Origin: Deltaproteobacteria bacterium
Lineage (GTDB): Bacteria > Myxococcota_A > UBA9160 > JAJDAL01
Direction of reading: 5' to 3'
Length of the DNA: 64,000 nt
Assembly: GCA_029261875.1 (NCBI GenBank)
Contig: JAJDAL010000015.1
Coordinates: 108,835 to 172,834, forward strand
The notes beneath the pieces were generated by a model. It worked only from the letters and a program-made list of their open reading frames with translations. It searched no databases and had not been told where the DNA came from. Of the stretch, positions 8,980 to 17,301 are shown piece by piece. Numbering within the stretch: the first letter of the stretch is position 1; the number at the start of each line of letters is the position of its first letter. The position numbers were made by a program, and so were the translations under genes.

Positions 8980-10335
8980 TTAGGCTCGCAGTCGGGCGCG
9001 CACGCGCGCGAGTCGGCGTCGGTAGATTTCGAAATCTTGGCGGCCCACGACCAGGCACTCGCCAAGCGATTGTTTCGAGAGGAAGACGAACACGCCGAGG
9101 ATCAGACACGCCTGCGCGCAATAGGAGACGAGGCTCGCGGTCGCGGCCCCCAATACGCCGTAGCGGGGGATCAACCAGAAATTGGCGCCGAGGTTGACCG
9201 CCACGCCGAATGCGTAGCACGCCGTATTGGTCCACTGGCGATCCTGGGAAAGGAAATAGCGGCCCAACACCATCTGGATGGTCAAGAATCCCGTCGCGGG
9301 CAACAAGACGAGCAGGGGAAGAACCGACGCTTCGTATTGGGTCCCGAAGAGGACCGGAACCAAGAAGTAGGACAAGGGCGCGATGGCGACGACCGAAAGT
9401 CCGACCCAGAGATTCGCGTGGCGCAGGACGCGAGCCGTCAACGCACCCGCTTCGGACTCCCCCAGCCCCGATGCGGTCGGGAACAACGTGACCGCAATCG
9501 AGGACGGTACGAGGCGGATCCGGTTGACGACGGAAACCGCGATGGTGTAGATCGCCACCTGCGCCGCGTCCCCCACCAGCCATGCGAGCAGGAAGATATC
9601 GGCGCGCTGGTGGAGATTGGCGAGCAGAATCTGCAGGTGGCTCTTGGCGCCGAAACGGAGCGTCTGGAGAAACTCGCGGGACGGAACGCGAAGCGTCACA
9701 CCCGTCGGCGCCATGACGGCGATCCCGAGCGCGATGGAGATCAACACACTGACGCCGAGGAAGGATTGGAGCGCGACGCTCGCCGTCGGCTCGAACAGGA
9801 GCAATGCGACCCCGAGCCCAAGCAGCACCACCGCCGCCATGGCGAAGCGGTAGGCGTTGAAGAGGTCGAAGCGATCGAGGCCCCGCGCGACCGCGGCGAA
9901 AACGACCCCGAAGAGCTGTACGGGAAACAGCAACAAGGCGAGATAGAAGATCTCGTCCGGTGCATCCGTCATGAATCGCGTTCGAATCGGTTCTTTGAAG
10001 GCCAGACACAGCCCGATCGCAACGGCAGACACCCCAAGCGTCATCCACAGCGCCGCTCCATTGACGATGCTCGCGGGCGTCTGCGCATTTCGCAGCCGGA
10101 AAATCGACGCTTGGGGCCAACCCAGTTGGAAGGCCGCGATCGCCAGGGCGGCGAACTCCACCGCGATGGCGTATTGACCGCGCCCTTCGACGCTGAGAAA
10201 ACGCGCTAGCAGGACTTGCGTCGCCAGGGCGATCGGAATGATGGACGCCTGGGTGGTCAATACCGACAGCGCCGTCGAAAACAGCGAACGCCGCGCGGGA
10301 GGGGAACCGGGTCCCGGCTCTAGGGTGTCAGCCAC
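8980..10335 (-). CDS. Polysaccharide/oligosaccharide flippase (MATE/MVF-like)
   Basis: The 451-residue protein is almost wholly hydrophobic, with about 12-14 predicted membrane helices, and resembles Wzx-type polysaccharide biosynthesis proteins: an N-terminal LLARFLSVEGRGQYAIA motif is typical of lipid-linked oligosaccharide flippases. It would move lipid-linked sugar units across the inner membrane. The GTG start overlaps the end of the upstream sulfotransferase by 16 bp, so the two are translationally coupled and probably act on the same glycan. A 12-bp perfect palindrome, GTCCGGCCGGAC (8922-8933), lies 46 bp past the stop but has no T-tract. Substrate unknown. Confidence 0.88.
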   Translation of the reverse strand: MADTLEPGPGSPPARRSLFSTALSVLTTQASIIPIALATQVLLARFLSVEGRGQYAIAVEFAALAIAAFQLGWPQASIFRLRNAQTPASIVNGAALWMTLGVSAVAIGLCLAFKEPIRTRFMTDAPDEIFYLALLLFPVQLFGVVFAAVARGLDRFDLFNAYRFAMAAVVLLGLGVALLLFEPTASVALQSFLGVSVLISIALGIAVMAPTGVTLRVPSREFLQTLRFGAKSHLQILLANLHQRADIFLLAWLVGDAAQVAIYTIAVSVVNRIRLVPSSIAVTLFPTASGLGESEAGALTARVLRHANLWVGLSVVAIAPLSYFLVPVLFGTQYEASVLPLLVLLPATGFLTIQMVLGRYFLSQDRQWTNTACYAFGVAVNLGANFWLIPRYGVLGAATASLVSYCAQACLILGVFVFLSKQSLGECLVVGRQDFEIYRRRLARVRARLRA

Positions 10336-11213
10336 GCCGAGAGATCTCGATCGAGCATTCCTTCGAGCCTGCGGATTCCGTCGCCGAATTCCTTCACCAG
10401 CCGCGCGCGCAACTCCGGCGCCATGGGGCTTCGCGGCTCGCTTCGCGTGTTGGCGCGCCGCATGGCCTTGCGGATCCGCAGCCGCAGGGAGGTCGGGACG
10501 ACGCGCGCGATCCGGCTGACCGCCTTCGGTGTATGGCCCAGGAGATCTCCGACGAAGCGGCTGCGCGCCACGGTGTTGGGGTTCTGCATGGCGAAATCCG
10601 GAGAGAAGGTGGGGTCGACGCCCAGGAACTCCGCCACGTTCCGGAAGGATTCGGGCGTATTGGACTTGAAGTCCTCGAACAGGATGACGTGAAGCTGTTC
10701 TCGGGGAAAGGTGTCGATGTAGCGCTGGAGCTGATCGGCGTATTGTGCGAGTTCGCGATAATACAGCCCCTGTCGGAGCCCGACCCGGGGCGGAAGCTTG
10801 CGGCCCGAGCGGCGTTCGGATTCGATCTCCATGGCGACGCCGAAGTCGACGTCTTCGGTGCCGTTGTAGACGCGCTGACTGTGAAACGAGTGGATCATGT
10901 CGATGGGGTTTCGGAGCATCGCGATGATCCGGGCGGCGGGATTGCAGTCGCGGATCTCCCGCGCAGCCCGCTCCGACAGCAAATAGAAGACCGATGCCTC
11001 ACCACAGCGCTGGTCCGCCGTCGCGGGATCGAACAGGGCCCCGTAGGCCGCCTCGGAGATTCGCTCCCGGTCGGTCCAATCGAGGTCCGTCCCGAAGAAG
11101 TGCGGTTCCTTCCAATCGGGAAGGAAGACACGCGGGTGCTGCTGGAGGTAGGCGTGCAGCGAGGTCGTACCGCATTTCGGTGCCCCGGCGATCAAAAAAT
11201 CGGGCTTTCTCAT
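10320..11213 (-). CDS. PAPS-dependent sulfotransferase family protein
   Basis: This protein of about 297 residues begins MRKPDFLIAGAPKCGTTSL; the KCGTTSL loop is the 5'-phosphosulfate-binding motif of sulfotransferases, and MLRNPIDMIHSFHSQ is the 3'-phosphate-binding segment with Arg and Ser. Such enzymes transfer sulfate from PAPS to sugars or other acceptors, usually in the cytosol or at the membrane. I chose the ATG at 11213 because the binding motif then sits at the usual distance from the N-terminus; a TTG six codons upstream is possible. It is cotranscribed with the flippase (16-bp overlap) and divergent from a second sulfotransferase, pointing to a sulfated surface glycan. Confidence 0.88.
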   Translation of the reverse strand: MRKPDFLIAGAPKCGTTSLHAYLQQHPRVFLPDWKEPHFFGTDLDWTDRERISEAAYGALFDPATADQRCGEASVFYLLSERAAREIRDCNPAARIIAMLRNPIDMIHSFHSQRVYNGTEDVDFGVAMEIESERRSGRKLPPRVGLRQGLYYRELAQYADQLQRYIDTFPREQLHVILFEDFKSNTPESFRNVAEFLGVDPTFSPDFAMQNPNTVARSRFVGDLLGHTPKAVSRIARVVPTSLRLRIRKAMRRANTRSEPRSPMAPELRARLVKEFGDGIRRLEGMLDRDLSAWLTP

Positions 11214-11451
11214 GAGGACACCGCACTCCAAGACACACGTTGGGCAAGCCGCCGCCGATAGAGATGTATCGACCCGACACCGCCGGCGCTACTCAGGGTT
11301 TTCCGGGGTCCGTAGGCCCCGGGGAGATCGCAATTTCGGCGCGCTGAGGACCCTCGGGGTTCGGCTTGGGGTAACGGGTTCGGGGTATAGTTTTGGATAT
11401 GGGAACCGGTCTCTGCCAATTGCGAGAAAGTTCGCCCGAGAGGCTTTTCGC

Positions 11452-12375
11452 GTGACCTTCGAAGCGTTGACGCTCCCGAATTTCTTCATTCTCGGCGCGG
11501 CCAAGTCCGGAACCACCACCCTCTACGCCCTGCTTCGCGAGCACCCGGATATTTTTCTACCGGAGCAGAAGGAACCGCAATTCTTCTCCAACGAGGGACG
11601 TTTCGAGGGCGGGATCGAGAGCTACGCGAAGCAATTCGCCCAGGCGACACAGCCCGCGCGCGGCGAAGCCACGCCCCACTATCTCGCCTACGAGAAAGTG
11701 GCCCACCGCATCAAAGAGTTCATTCCCGAGGCGGGACATCGCTTCATCGTGATTCTGCGCGACCCGGTGGAACGGGCGGAGTCCCTGTACTGGAACATGG
11801 TGTACGAGGGCGTCGAGGATCTGCCCTTCGATCAGGCGTTGCAGGCCGAGGAGCGACGCGCGGAGAACCCGGAGGTCCTACGTCGCGGATCCTTGCGCCA
11901 CATGTACTTTTCGAGCGGCCTCTATGGACGCCAGCTCAGCGCCTATTTCGAGCTCTTCTCGCGCGATCGTTTCTTGATCCTACGCCTCGACGAACTTCGC
12001 GCGGATGCAGATGGCGTCGTTCGAAAGATCTGCGCGTTTTTGAATGTGGATCCGGACTTCCAGCCGGAGCGCTCCTCGGGAGCGCAGAATCGATCCGGCA
12101 CCGTGCGCTCCCGCCGCATTCATCAGTTCCTCCGCAAGCCGCACTGGATCAAGGAACCCCTCAAAGCCCTGATTCCGGACGATCTTCGCCACGCATTGAT
12201 CAAGCGCTTCCTCGACTGGAACAAGAAGGAACAGGGCTACGAACCCATGTCACCGGAAGTAGAGCGCCAGCTGCGCGCTCGATTTGCCCCGGATATCGAG
12301 CTGCTGATGCGCTGCACCGGCGAAGATTTTTCGGACTGGCTGCCCGGACGAAAATCCGGCGCAACCAATCCGTAG
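11452..12375 (+). CDS. PAPS-dependent sulfotransferase family protein
   Basis: The frame extends to 11212, but GTG at 11452, preceded by GAGAGG at eight bases, gives a normal 307-residue protein starting just before LPNFFILGAAKSGTTTL, the 5'-phosphosulfate loop. The 3'-phosphate segment is VILRDPVERAESLYWNM. It shares the family layout with the divergent neighbour (KEPxFF after the loop, Y..GxYxxQLxxY later) and so is probably a distant paralogue acting on a related glycan. The 238 bp between the two divergent starts is the likely shared control region; it contains TATAGT at 11386-11391 but no well-spaced -35. Confidence 0.88.
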   Translation: MTFEALTLPNFFILGAAKSGTTTLYALLREHPDIFLPEQKEPQFFSNEGRFEGGIESYAKQFAQATQPARGEATPHYLAYEKVAHRIKEFIPEAGHRFIVILRDPVERAESLYWNMVYEGVEDLPFDQALQAEERRAENPEVLRRGSLRHMYFSSGLYGRQLSAYFELFSRDRFLILRLDELRADADGVVRKICAFLNVDPDFQPERSSGAQNRSGTVRSRRIHQFLRKPHWIKEPLKALIPDDLRHALIKRFLDWNKKEQGYEPMSPEVERQLRARFAPDIELLMRCTGEDFSDWLPGRKSGATNP

Positions 12376-12591
12376 ACCCATCCGCGATTTGCCTGCCGGT
12401 TCGTGAAGGCGGCCCCGACACCAAATCGGCCTTCAGCTTCGCGCAGCTTGCGCCTCGAAGTCTTCGAATTCCAAGCCGATGCAATTCTCGAGAGATCTCG
12501 CGCTGCGTCATCCGTACACGCGAGTGCGCACAACCGGCTCCGTATGGCGTACGCTGGTGGGGTTCCCGCCGTCCGGAGAGAGCCCAATCCG

Positions 12592-15207
12592 ATGCAGAAA
12601 CTGAACCCCGCAACCCGCGGTGTCCTGTTGCGAACGTTCCGCTATTTCCGTTGGCTCACGATCGCGGTGCTCGCGATCGCGTCGAACGTGCTCCACGCCG
12701 GCCCCGCGACCTCTGCACCGGGCCTTTCAAACCGTCCGATCAATCTCACTTGCGTCGCGCCCAACCGACCTCCCTCCGGCGCCTCCATCGCGCTCGAACA
12801 AGTAGCCGACCTTCCGGACACCTACGGGCCCGCCACAGTCATGCGCCAGGCTCCCGGGGATGCGTCCCGCTGGTACGTTGGATACGCCAATGGAGCCGTC
12901 GAGGTGTGGCAGGCGGGCGATCCCTGGACTTCCCTCGGTCTCGCCATCGATATTCGCGACCGCGTCACGACGACCTTCCGCGGTACCCTGACCTTCGGGG
13001 TCGGGTTGATCGGCATGACGTTCCATCCGGATTTTCAAAACAACGGGCAGCTGTTTCTCTACTACGGCTACGCGCCCACGGATGACCCTCCGCCGGTATT
13101 CATGCGACTGTCTCGCTTCACGAGTGCGGACGGCGGCCTCACCTTCGATGCGACGAACGAAGACATTCTCTTTTCCCTGGAGCAGTTCAAGCGCGATCAC
13201 AAAGCCGGAAACCTCGAGTTCGGAAGCGACGGATTCCTCTACATCACGACGGGTGAAGACAACACGCCGGCATTGTCCCAGGATCCCAATTCCCTCAAAG
13301 GCAAGATGCTTCGCATCGACGTCGACAGCGGCACCCCCTACGGAATTCCCGCAGGAAATCCCTTCGCTCTGGGTGGGGGACTTCCCGAAATCTACGCCTG
13401 GGGGCTCCGCAATCCCTGGCGCTGGTCCTTCGATCGGGAATCCGGTGACCTGTGGCTGGGTGATGTCGGCTTCACTCAATGGGAAGAGGTCAACCAAATC
13501 CAGTTGGGCGGCAATTACGGCTGGCCGGCCTTCGAGGGCAACACCTGCATCGCGGAACCCGAAGATTGTGCGAACCCCGATTTCATCGGGCCGGTGGTCC
13601 AGTTCCCGAACGCGGGCCCGACGGCGGTCATCGGCGGATACGTCTACCGGGGCAGTGCGATCCCCGAGCTGCAGGGAACCTATGTGTTCGCCGACGGCCG
13701 CAAGAGCATCGTCTACGCCCTCGTCTACGACGAGCAGGGTCAGGCCCAAATCGAAGAACTGCTGGACGACGCGCCCCTCATCAACACGTTCTCCGAAGCC
13801 CACGATGGCGAACTCTACGTCGCCAGCCCCGTGCCCAGTCTAGTCCTGCGCATCGTGCGCCAGGGCGAGGCCCACGGCAGCGAATTCCCCCAGACCCTGT
13901 CCGCCACCGGGTGCATGGATCCCAACGACGTGAAGCAGCCCGCCGCGGGCTTGATCCCCTACGACGTAAGCTCGCCCTTGTGGTCCGATGGCGCCACGAA
14001 ACGGCGCTTCATCGCGCTGCCGGATTGGAGTGTCCCCGACACGAAAGTATCGATTCAACCCGATGGCGATTTCGACTTTCCGGTGAACACCGTCCTGGTA
14101 AAAGAGTTCAGCCTCGCTAATGCGATCATCGAAACCCGCCTGCTCGTCCGCCACGAAGACGGAGAATGGGCGGGATACAGTTACGAATGGAACGACGAGC
14201 AAACCGAGGCCCACTTGCTTCCGGCCGGGAAGTCGAAAGTCGTCGGCGCTCAGACCTGGACCTTCCCGAGTCGGAACCAATGCCTCCAGTGCCACACCAG
14301 TGCTTCCGGGCGTTCCCTGGGCGTCGAACTCGCACAACAGAACAGTGACTTCACCTACCCGAGTACGGGGCTGACGGCGAACCAACTCGAAACGCTGGAC
14401 CACATCGGCGTCTTCGCCGGTGGGCTCCCGGGCCCCGCGAATACCCTGGACCGGTTGCCGCCGCCCGACGATTCTTCCGAACCGCTTCAAGCGCGTGCGC
14501 GCGGCTACCTGCATTCAAACTGTTCCATGTGTCACCGACCGGGCGGCCTGGGTCAGGGCCCCGCGGACTTCCGCCATTACGTGACGCTCGAAGAGATGGG
14601 CGTCGTCGGTGTCGATCCGACCCAGGGCGATCTCGGAGTCGCCGGGGCCAAGCTCGTGGCGCCCGGAGATGCCAGCCGCTCCGTCGTCTCCTTGCGGATG
14701 CACAGCTTGGGACTCAGCCGCATGCCCGCCCTCGGCACGAGCCTCGTCGATCCCCTGGGAACTTCCGCGATCGATCAGTGGATCGACGCCGGAATCGATA
14801 CGGATGAAGATGGCGTTCCAGACCTCGCGGACAACTGCGTGGACGTCTTCAACCCCATCCCGGGAACCCACGGCAGCCCGGCAAAGGAAGGCTTCCAGAC
14901 CACCACGGGTGGACAGATCGACGACGACGCCGATGGCTTCGGCAACGCCTGCGACGCGGACTTCGACAACCAGGGGGCCGTCGTCGCGGGGACCGACCTG
15001 TTGGAGCAATTCGCGTCGTTCAACAAGGACCGCGCGGGAAACGATTGCGGAATTTCCGGGAATCAGGTTTGTTCGAAATTCGATCTCGACAACCGGGGGC
15101 GCTTCATCGGAGGTTTCGACCTCACCGCCGCGCGCCAACACTTCGGTCTCGCGCCGGGCCCGAAGTGCGACGCCTGCCCGCTCGCGTGCGTCGGTGACGG
15201 CTGTTAG
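12592..15207 (+). CDS. Exported PQQ-type sugar dehydrogenase-like / di-haem cytochrome c fusion
   Basis: ATG at 12592 has GGAGAG upstream and gives 871 residues with a signal peptide (cut near residue 40); the longer open frame upstream lacks these signs. Residues about 55-420 resemble the glucose/sorbosone dehydrogenase beta-propeller (KMLRIDVD, WGLRNPWRWSFD, LGGNYGWP), which uses PQQ and calcium. Residues about 440-760 carry two CxxCH haem c sites (QCLQCH near 563, NCSMCH near 643) in a context like the SO2930-type di-haem cytochromes. A thrombospondin type 3 unit and the C-terminal module also found in the PI-PLC-like protein follow. It may be a periplasmic or surface oxidase passing electrons to its own haems. 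Substrate unknown; family names are from memory of motifs. Confidence 0.85.
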   Translation: MQKLNPATRGVLLRTFRYFRWLTIAVLAIASNVLHAGPATSAPGLSNRPINLTCVAPNRPPSGASIALEQVADLPDTYGPATVMRQAPGDASRWYVGYANGAVEVWQAGDPWTSLGLAIDIRDRVTTTFRGTLTFGVGLIGMTFHPDFQNNGQLFLYYGYAPTDDPPPVFMRLSRFTSADGGLTFDATNEDILFSLEQFKRDHKAGNLEFGSDGFLYITTGEDNTPALSQDPNSLKGKMLRIDVDSGTPYGIPAGNPFALGGGLPEIYAWGLRNPWRWSFDRESGDLWLGDVGFTQWEEVNQIQLGGNYGWPAFEGNTCIAEPEDCANPDFIGPVVQFPNAGPTAVIGGYVYRGSAIPELQGTYVFADGRKSIVYALVYDEQGQAQIEELLDDAPLINTFSEAHDGELYVASPVPSLVLRIVRQGEAHGSEFPQTLSATGCMDPNDVKQPAAGLIPYDVSSPLWSDGATKRRFIALPDWSVPDTKVSIQPDGDFDFPVNTVLVKEFSLANAIIETRLLVRHEDGEWAGYSYEWNDEQTEAHLLPAGKSKVVGAQTWTFPSRNQCLQCHTSASGRSLGVELAQQNSDFTYPSTGLTANQLETLDHIGVFAGGLPGPANTLDRLPPPDDSSEPLQARARGYLHSNCSMCHRPGGLGQGPADFRHYVTLEEMGVVGVDPTQGDLGVAGAKLVAPGDASRSVVSLRMHSLGLSRMPALGTSLVDPLGTSAIDQWIDAGIDTDEDGVPDLADNCVDVFNPIPGTHGSPAKEGFQTTTGGQIDDDADGFGNACDADFDNQGAVVAGTDLLEQFASFNKDRAGNDCGISGNQVCSKFDLDNRGRFIGGFDLTAARQHFGLAPGPKCDACPLACVGDGC
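14803..15207 (+). repeat. Shared C-terminal module, copy 2 (TSP3 / dockerin-like / Cys tail)
   Basis: This encodes 134 residues collinear with the end of the PI-PLC-like protein at 3997-4404: DEDGVPD, FQTTTGGQIDDDADGFGNAC, two repeats of the form D-x-D-N-x-G-x6-D-L-x6-F, and a tail with PGPKCDACPLAC. The host domains upstream are unrelated, so the module has been joined to different enzymes. Confidence 0.85.
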
Positions 15208-15211
15208 CCCG

Positions 15212-16960
15212 CTACCCCGAAGAGACGACCCGACAGGAGGTTGCGTTGACGGGTAGCGAGGTCGCGGTCGAAGACCCCTCTTCCACCAAGTAGAAACAGC
15301 CCGCCGGCGTAGCGGAGACGCGAATGCTTCCCGGTTGATCCGGGAGGTCGACTCGGACATCGGGACGCACTTGTTTCGGCGACTGGACGAAGATCAGCCA
15401 ACGACGCGACCCCGGATCCCCTTGAACCCGCGCAAACGACCACATCGGAACTTCCGTCGTCAGGGACCGGCTGTCCGCTGCATCCACACTCGTCGATAGC
15501 TGCAACCAGCGCCGCCGGTTCGCGTATTCCGGCGGAATACTCGAGCGATAGGGATGTTGGCGATCGGGATTCCAAACCAGGTCACTCTGCTTCCAGAACG
15601 AAGCCAGAACCGGATCGTTGTGGACGTCATCGACGGCGTCCATCACGGTCCCGAGGTCGCCACCAAACTCCGACAGCTTCATGTAGCCGCGGGTGAACTT
15701 TCGCACTGCGTGCGGACGCGCCACCCACATGCCGTATTTCACGAGGCCCGCGTAGCGCTCGGTCGTCACGGGCTGGCCCTCTTTCGCCATTCGCTCGCGA
15801 ACCACCGGATCCCAGAACGTGGTCAGTTCCCAGTAGTACTTCGGGTTTTGCTGGCAGGCGAACTCGATTTGCAGCGGAAGGTTCATGATCTCGGCTTGAG
15901 GGCTGCGGAACGTGTGGTCGCTGAAATCGTGCGTGCTCTGACTCTTCACGTAATAGCGGACCGCCGATCCATCCCATGCAAAGGGGAACACGCTGAGACG
16001 TCCGGGAACACTCATTCCGTTGTTGGGCAGGTTCCCGTTGGGCCACCAATCTCCGCGCCCCAAACCGATCGTCGACCCGCCCCAACCGATGATGATCGAG
16101 CGGTCCTTCCAAACCCCGAGACCGGACCGAAAGCCCTCGACGTGGGCCTTGTAGCGATCGATGTAGTGATCGCCGAGCTTGCGTCGACGGAAGTCTTCGT
16201 CGTGCCCTGCGCCATAGCGCGCCTGGTACGCCGCGCTCAATTCGACTTCCCGTTGTTCGAGCCGAGCCGCCTCGTTGTTGGATACGAAAACCACGTACGG
16301 CGGGTCGGGATAGAGTTCCTGGAGCTTCGTCATCACCTCCGCCGAGGACCAGGCATGACCGGCTTCGGACCACGGTGCCTTGGCGCCGAAGGGATCGAGT
16401 TTCGCTTCGACGTGTCCTTCGAGATTCCGAAACAGCGCCGAGTTCTCCGGCGCCGCATCCTTCCAGGGGGACTCTTCGTAGATGACCCGGTCCCACTGGG
16501 TCGAGACGAAGGCGATCGGGAGTTGGCGACGGCGTGCTTCGGCGAGCAGCGCGGGGTAATAGGTTTGCGCCCACTTGTCCCAGCCCTGACGAAAGTTTCC
16601 CATCCAAAAGGCGGGCATCCAATGGCGCCCGTTCTGAAGCTGCTCGATCTGCCAGGGCGGTTGCGTGCTGCCGGAGCGCTCCTTGCGGTGCGGCGTCCAA
16701 TGGGTCGCGAACGGCAGCGGATAGGACCCGTTGCACGGATCGCTTGCAACCGCGTCGACGGGTTGCGCGGGCGTGACCGGAGTCGTTCCTGCAGGCGTCG
16801 CCTTGCCCCGCAGTGTGGGTCGACCGGGCTGCCCGATCCGGCTCCCGGTATTCGATTCATTTTCGCTGGGCTGGGTGTGGGCCCCGGGCGCACAGAAGAC
16901 GAGCGCGAGGGCGACCAGGGGCAACACTCTTACGAGCGATGACAGACTCTGACAACGCAT
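15212..16960 (-). CDS. Secreted protein of unknown function
   Basis: ATG at 16960 is preceded by GGAGAGGA at seven bases and gives 582 residues with a clear signal peptide (VLPLVALALVFCAPGAHTQ). The mature start is Pro/Thr/Gly-rich and linker-like. The body (about 75-480) is rich in Trp, Tyr and His, with FVSTQWDRVIYEESPWKD, PPYVVFVSNNEA and SIIIGWGGSTIGLGRGDWW; alternating strands ending in Asp or Glu suggest a TIM-barrel hydrolase-like fold, but I recognise no family. The last 100 residues look like a beta domain. It is convergent with the dehydrogenase/cytochrome gene (4 bp apart). Confidence 0.8.
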   Translation of the reverse strand: MRCQSLSSLVRVLPLVALALVFCAPGAHTQPSENESNTGSRIGQPGRPTLRGKATPAGTTPVTPAQPVDAVASDPCNGSYPLPFATHWTPHRKERSGSTQPPWQIEQLQNGRHWMPAFWMGNFRQGWDKWAQTYYPALLAEARRRQLPIAFVSTQWDRVIYEESPWKDAAPENSALFRNLEGHVEAKLDPFGAKAPWSEAGHAWSSAEVMTKLQELYPDPPYVVFVSNNEAARLEQREVELSAAYQARYGAGHDEDFRRRKLGDHYIDRYKAHVEGFRSGLGVWKDRSIIIGWGGSTIGLGRGDWWPNGNLPNNGMSVPGRLSVFPFAWDGSAVRYYVKSQSTHDFSDHTFRSPQAEIMNLPLQIEFACQQNPKYYWELTTFWDPVVRERMAKEGQPVTTERYAGLVKYGMWVARPHAVRKFTRGYMKLSEFGGDLGTVMDAVDDVHNDPVLASFWKQSDLVWNPDRQHPYRSSIPPEYANRRRWLQLSTSVDAADSRSLTTEVPMWSFARVQGDPGSRRWLIFVQSPKQVRPDVRVDLPDQPGSIRVSATPAGCFYLVEEGSSTATSLPVNATSCRVVSSG

Positions 16961-17059
16961 AGAAGTCCTCTCCGAATGCATCGGCTGACCCAGGCCTTGT
17001 CGGTCACCCGGGTGAAGCGTTGAGTGAGAAAGACCGCAAAACCGGTGAAGGCACGAGCA

Positions 17060-17087
17060 ATTATGGGGATGTCGTCCATGCATCCAA
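17060..17087 (-). promoter_or_regulatory. Candidate promoter for the secreted unknown protein
   Basis: On the minus strand TTGGAT (17087-17082) and CATAAT (17065-17060) are 16 bp apart, giving a leader of about 95 nt before the ATG at 16960. The -10 matches five of six consensus bases and the -35 only about half, so this is tentative. Confidence 0.35.
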
Positions 17088-17198
17088 CGGGCAATCGAAC
17101 TGCAGGCCGTCCGCAGAAACCCGGATAACGCGCAACCCGGAAAAAGATAACACGCGTTGCCCCAGAACCGCTTGGAGACTGCCTGCTGGAGAATTGCG

Positions 17199-17226
17199 TT
17201 GCGGGGGACTCCTTCCTCCCTATAAA
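17199..17226 (+). promoter_or_regulatory. Candidate promoter for the FG-GAP/UnbV gene
   Basis: TTGCGG (17199-17204) and TATAAA (17221-17226) are 16 bp apart, in an AT-rich patch unusual for this DNA. Transcription would start near 17233, about 40-70 nt before the candidate start codons at 17272 and 17302. Confidence 0.45.
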
Positions 17227-17301
17227 ATTGGATTGCCCGGCAATTTCGACCGCTCGCCGACGCTCTTTCCAATGTTGCTGCTCACCATAAAGGCAGGTCC
17301 G

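Larger units (their letters stand above)
16961..17301. other. Divergent intergenic region
   Basis: This 341-bp gap separates two divergent genes for exported proteins. It holds one candidate promoter for each direction and no convincing small gene or structured RNA that I can see. Confidence 0.6.

Noticed and set aside
8941..10209. Long plus-strand open frame antisense to the flippase
   Set aside because: A high-GC shadow: rich in Arg, Asp and Gln with no domain, opposite a well-supported membrane protein gene. The same reasoning removes other long antisense frames, such as those opposite ligA, the FG-GAP gene and the RHS genes.
11366..11391. TTGGGG / TATAGT as promoter of the plus-strand sulfotransferase
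   Set aside because: The spacing is 14 bp, too short for a standard sigma-70 promoter, and no better -35 was found.
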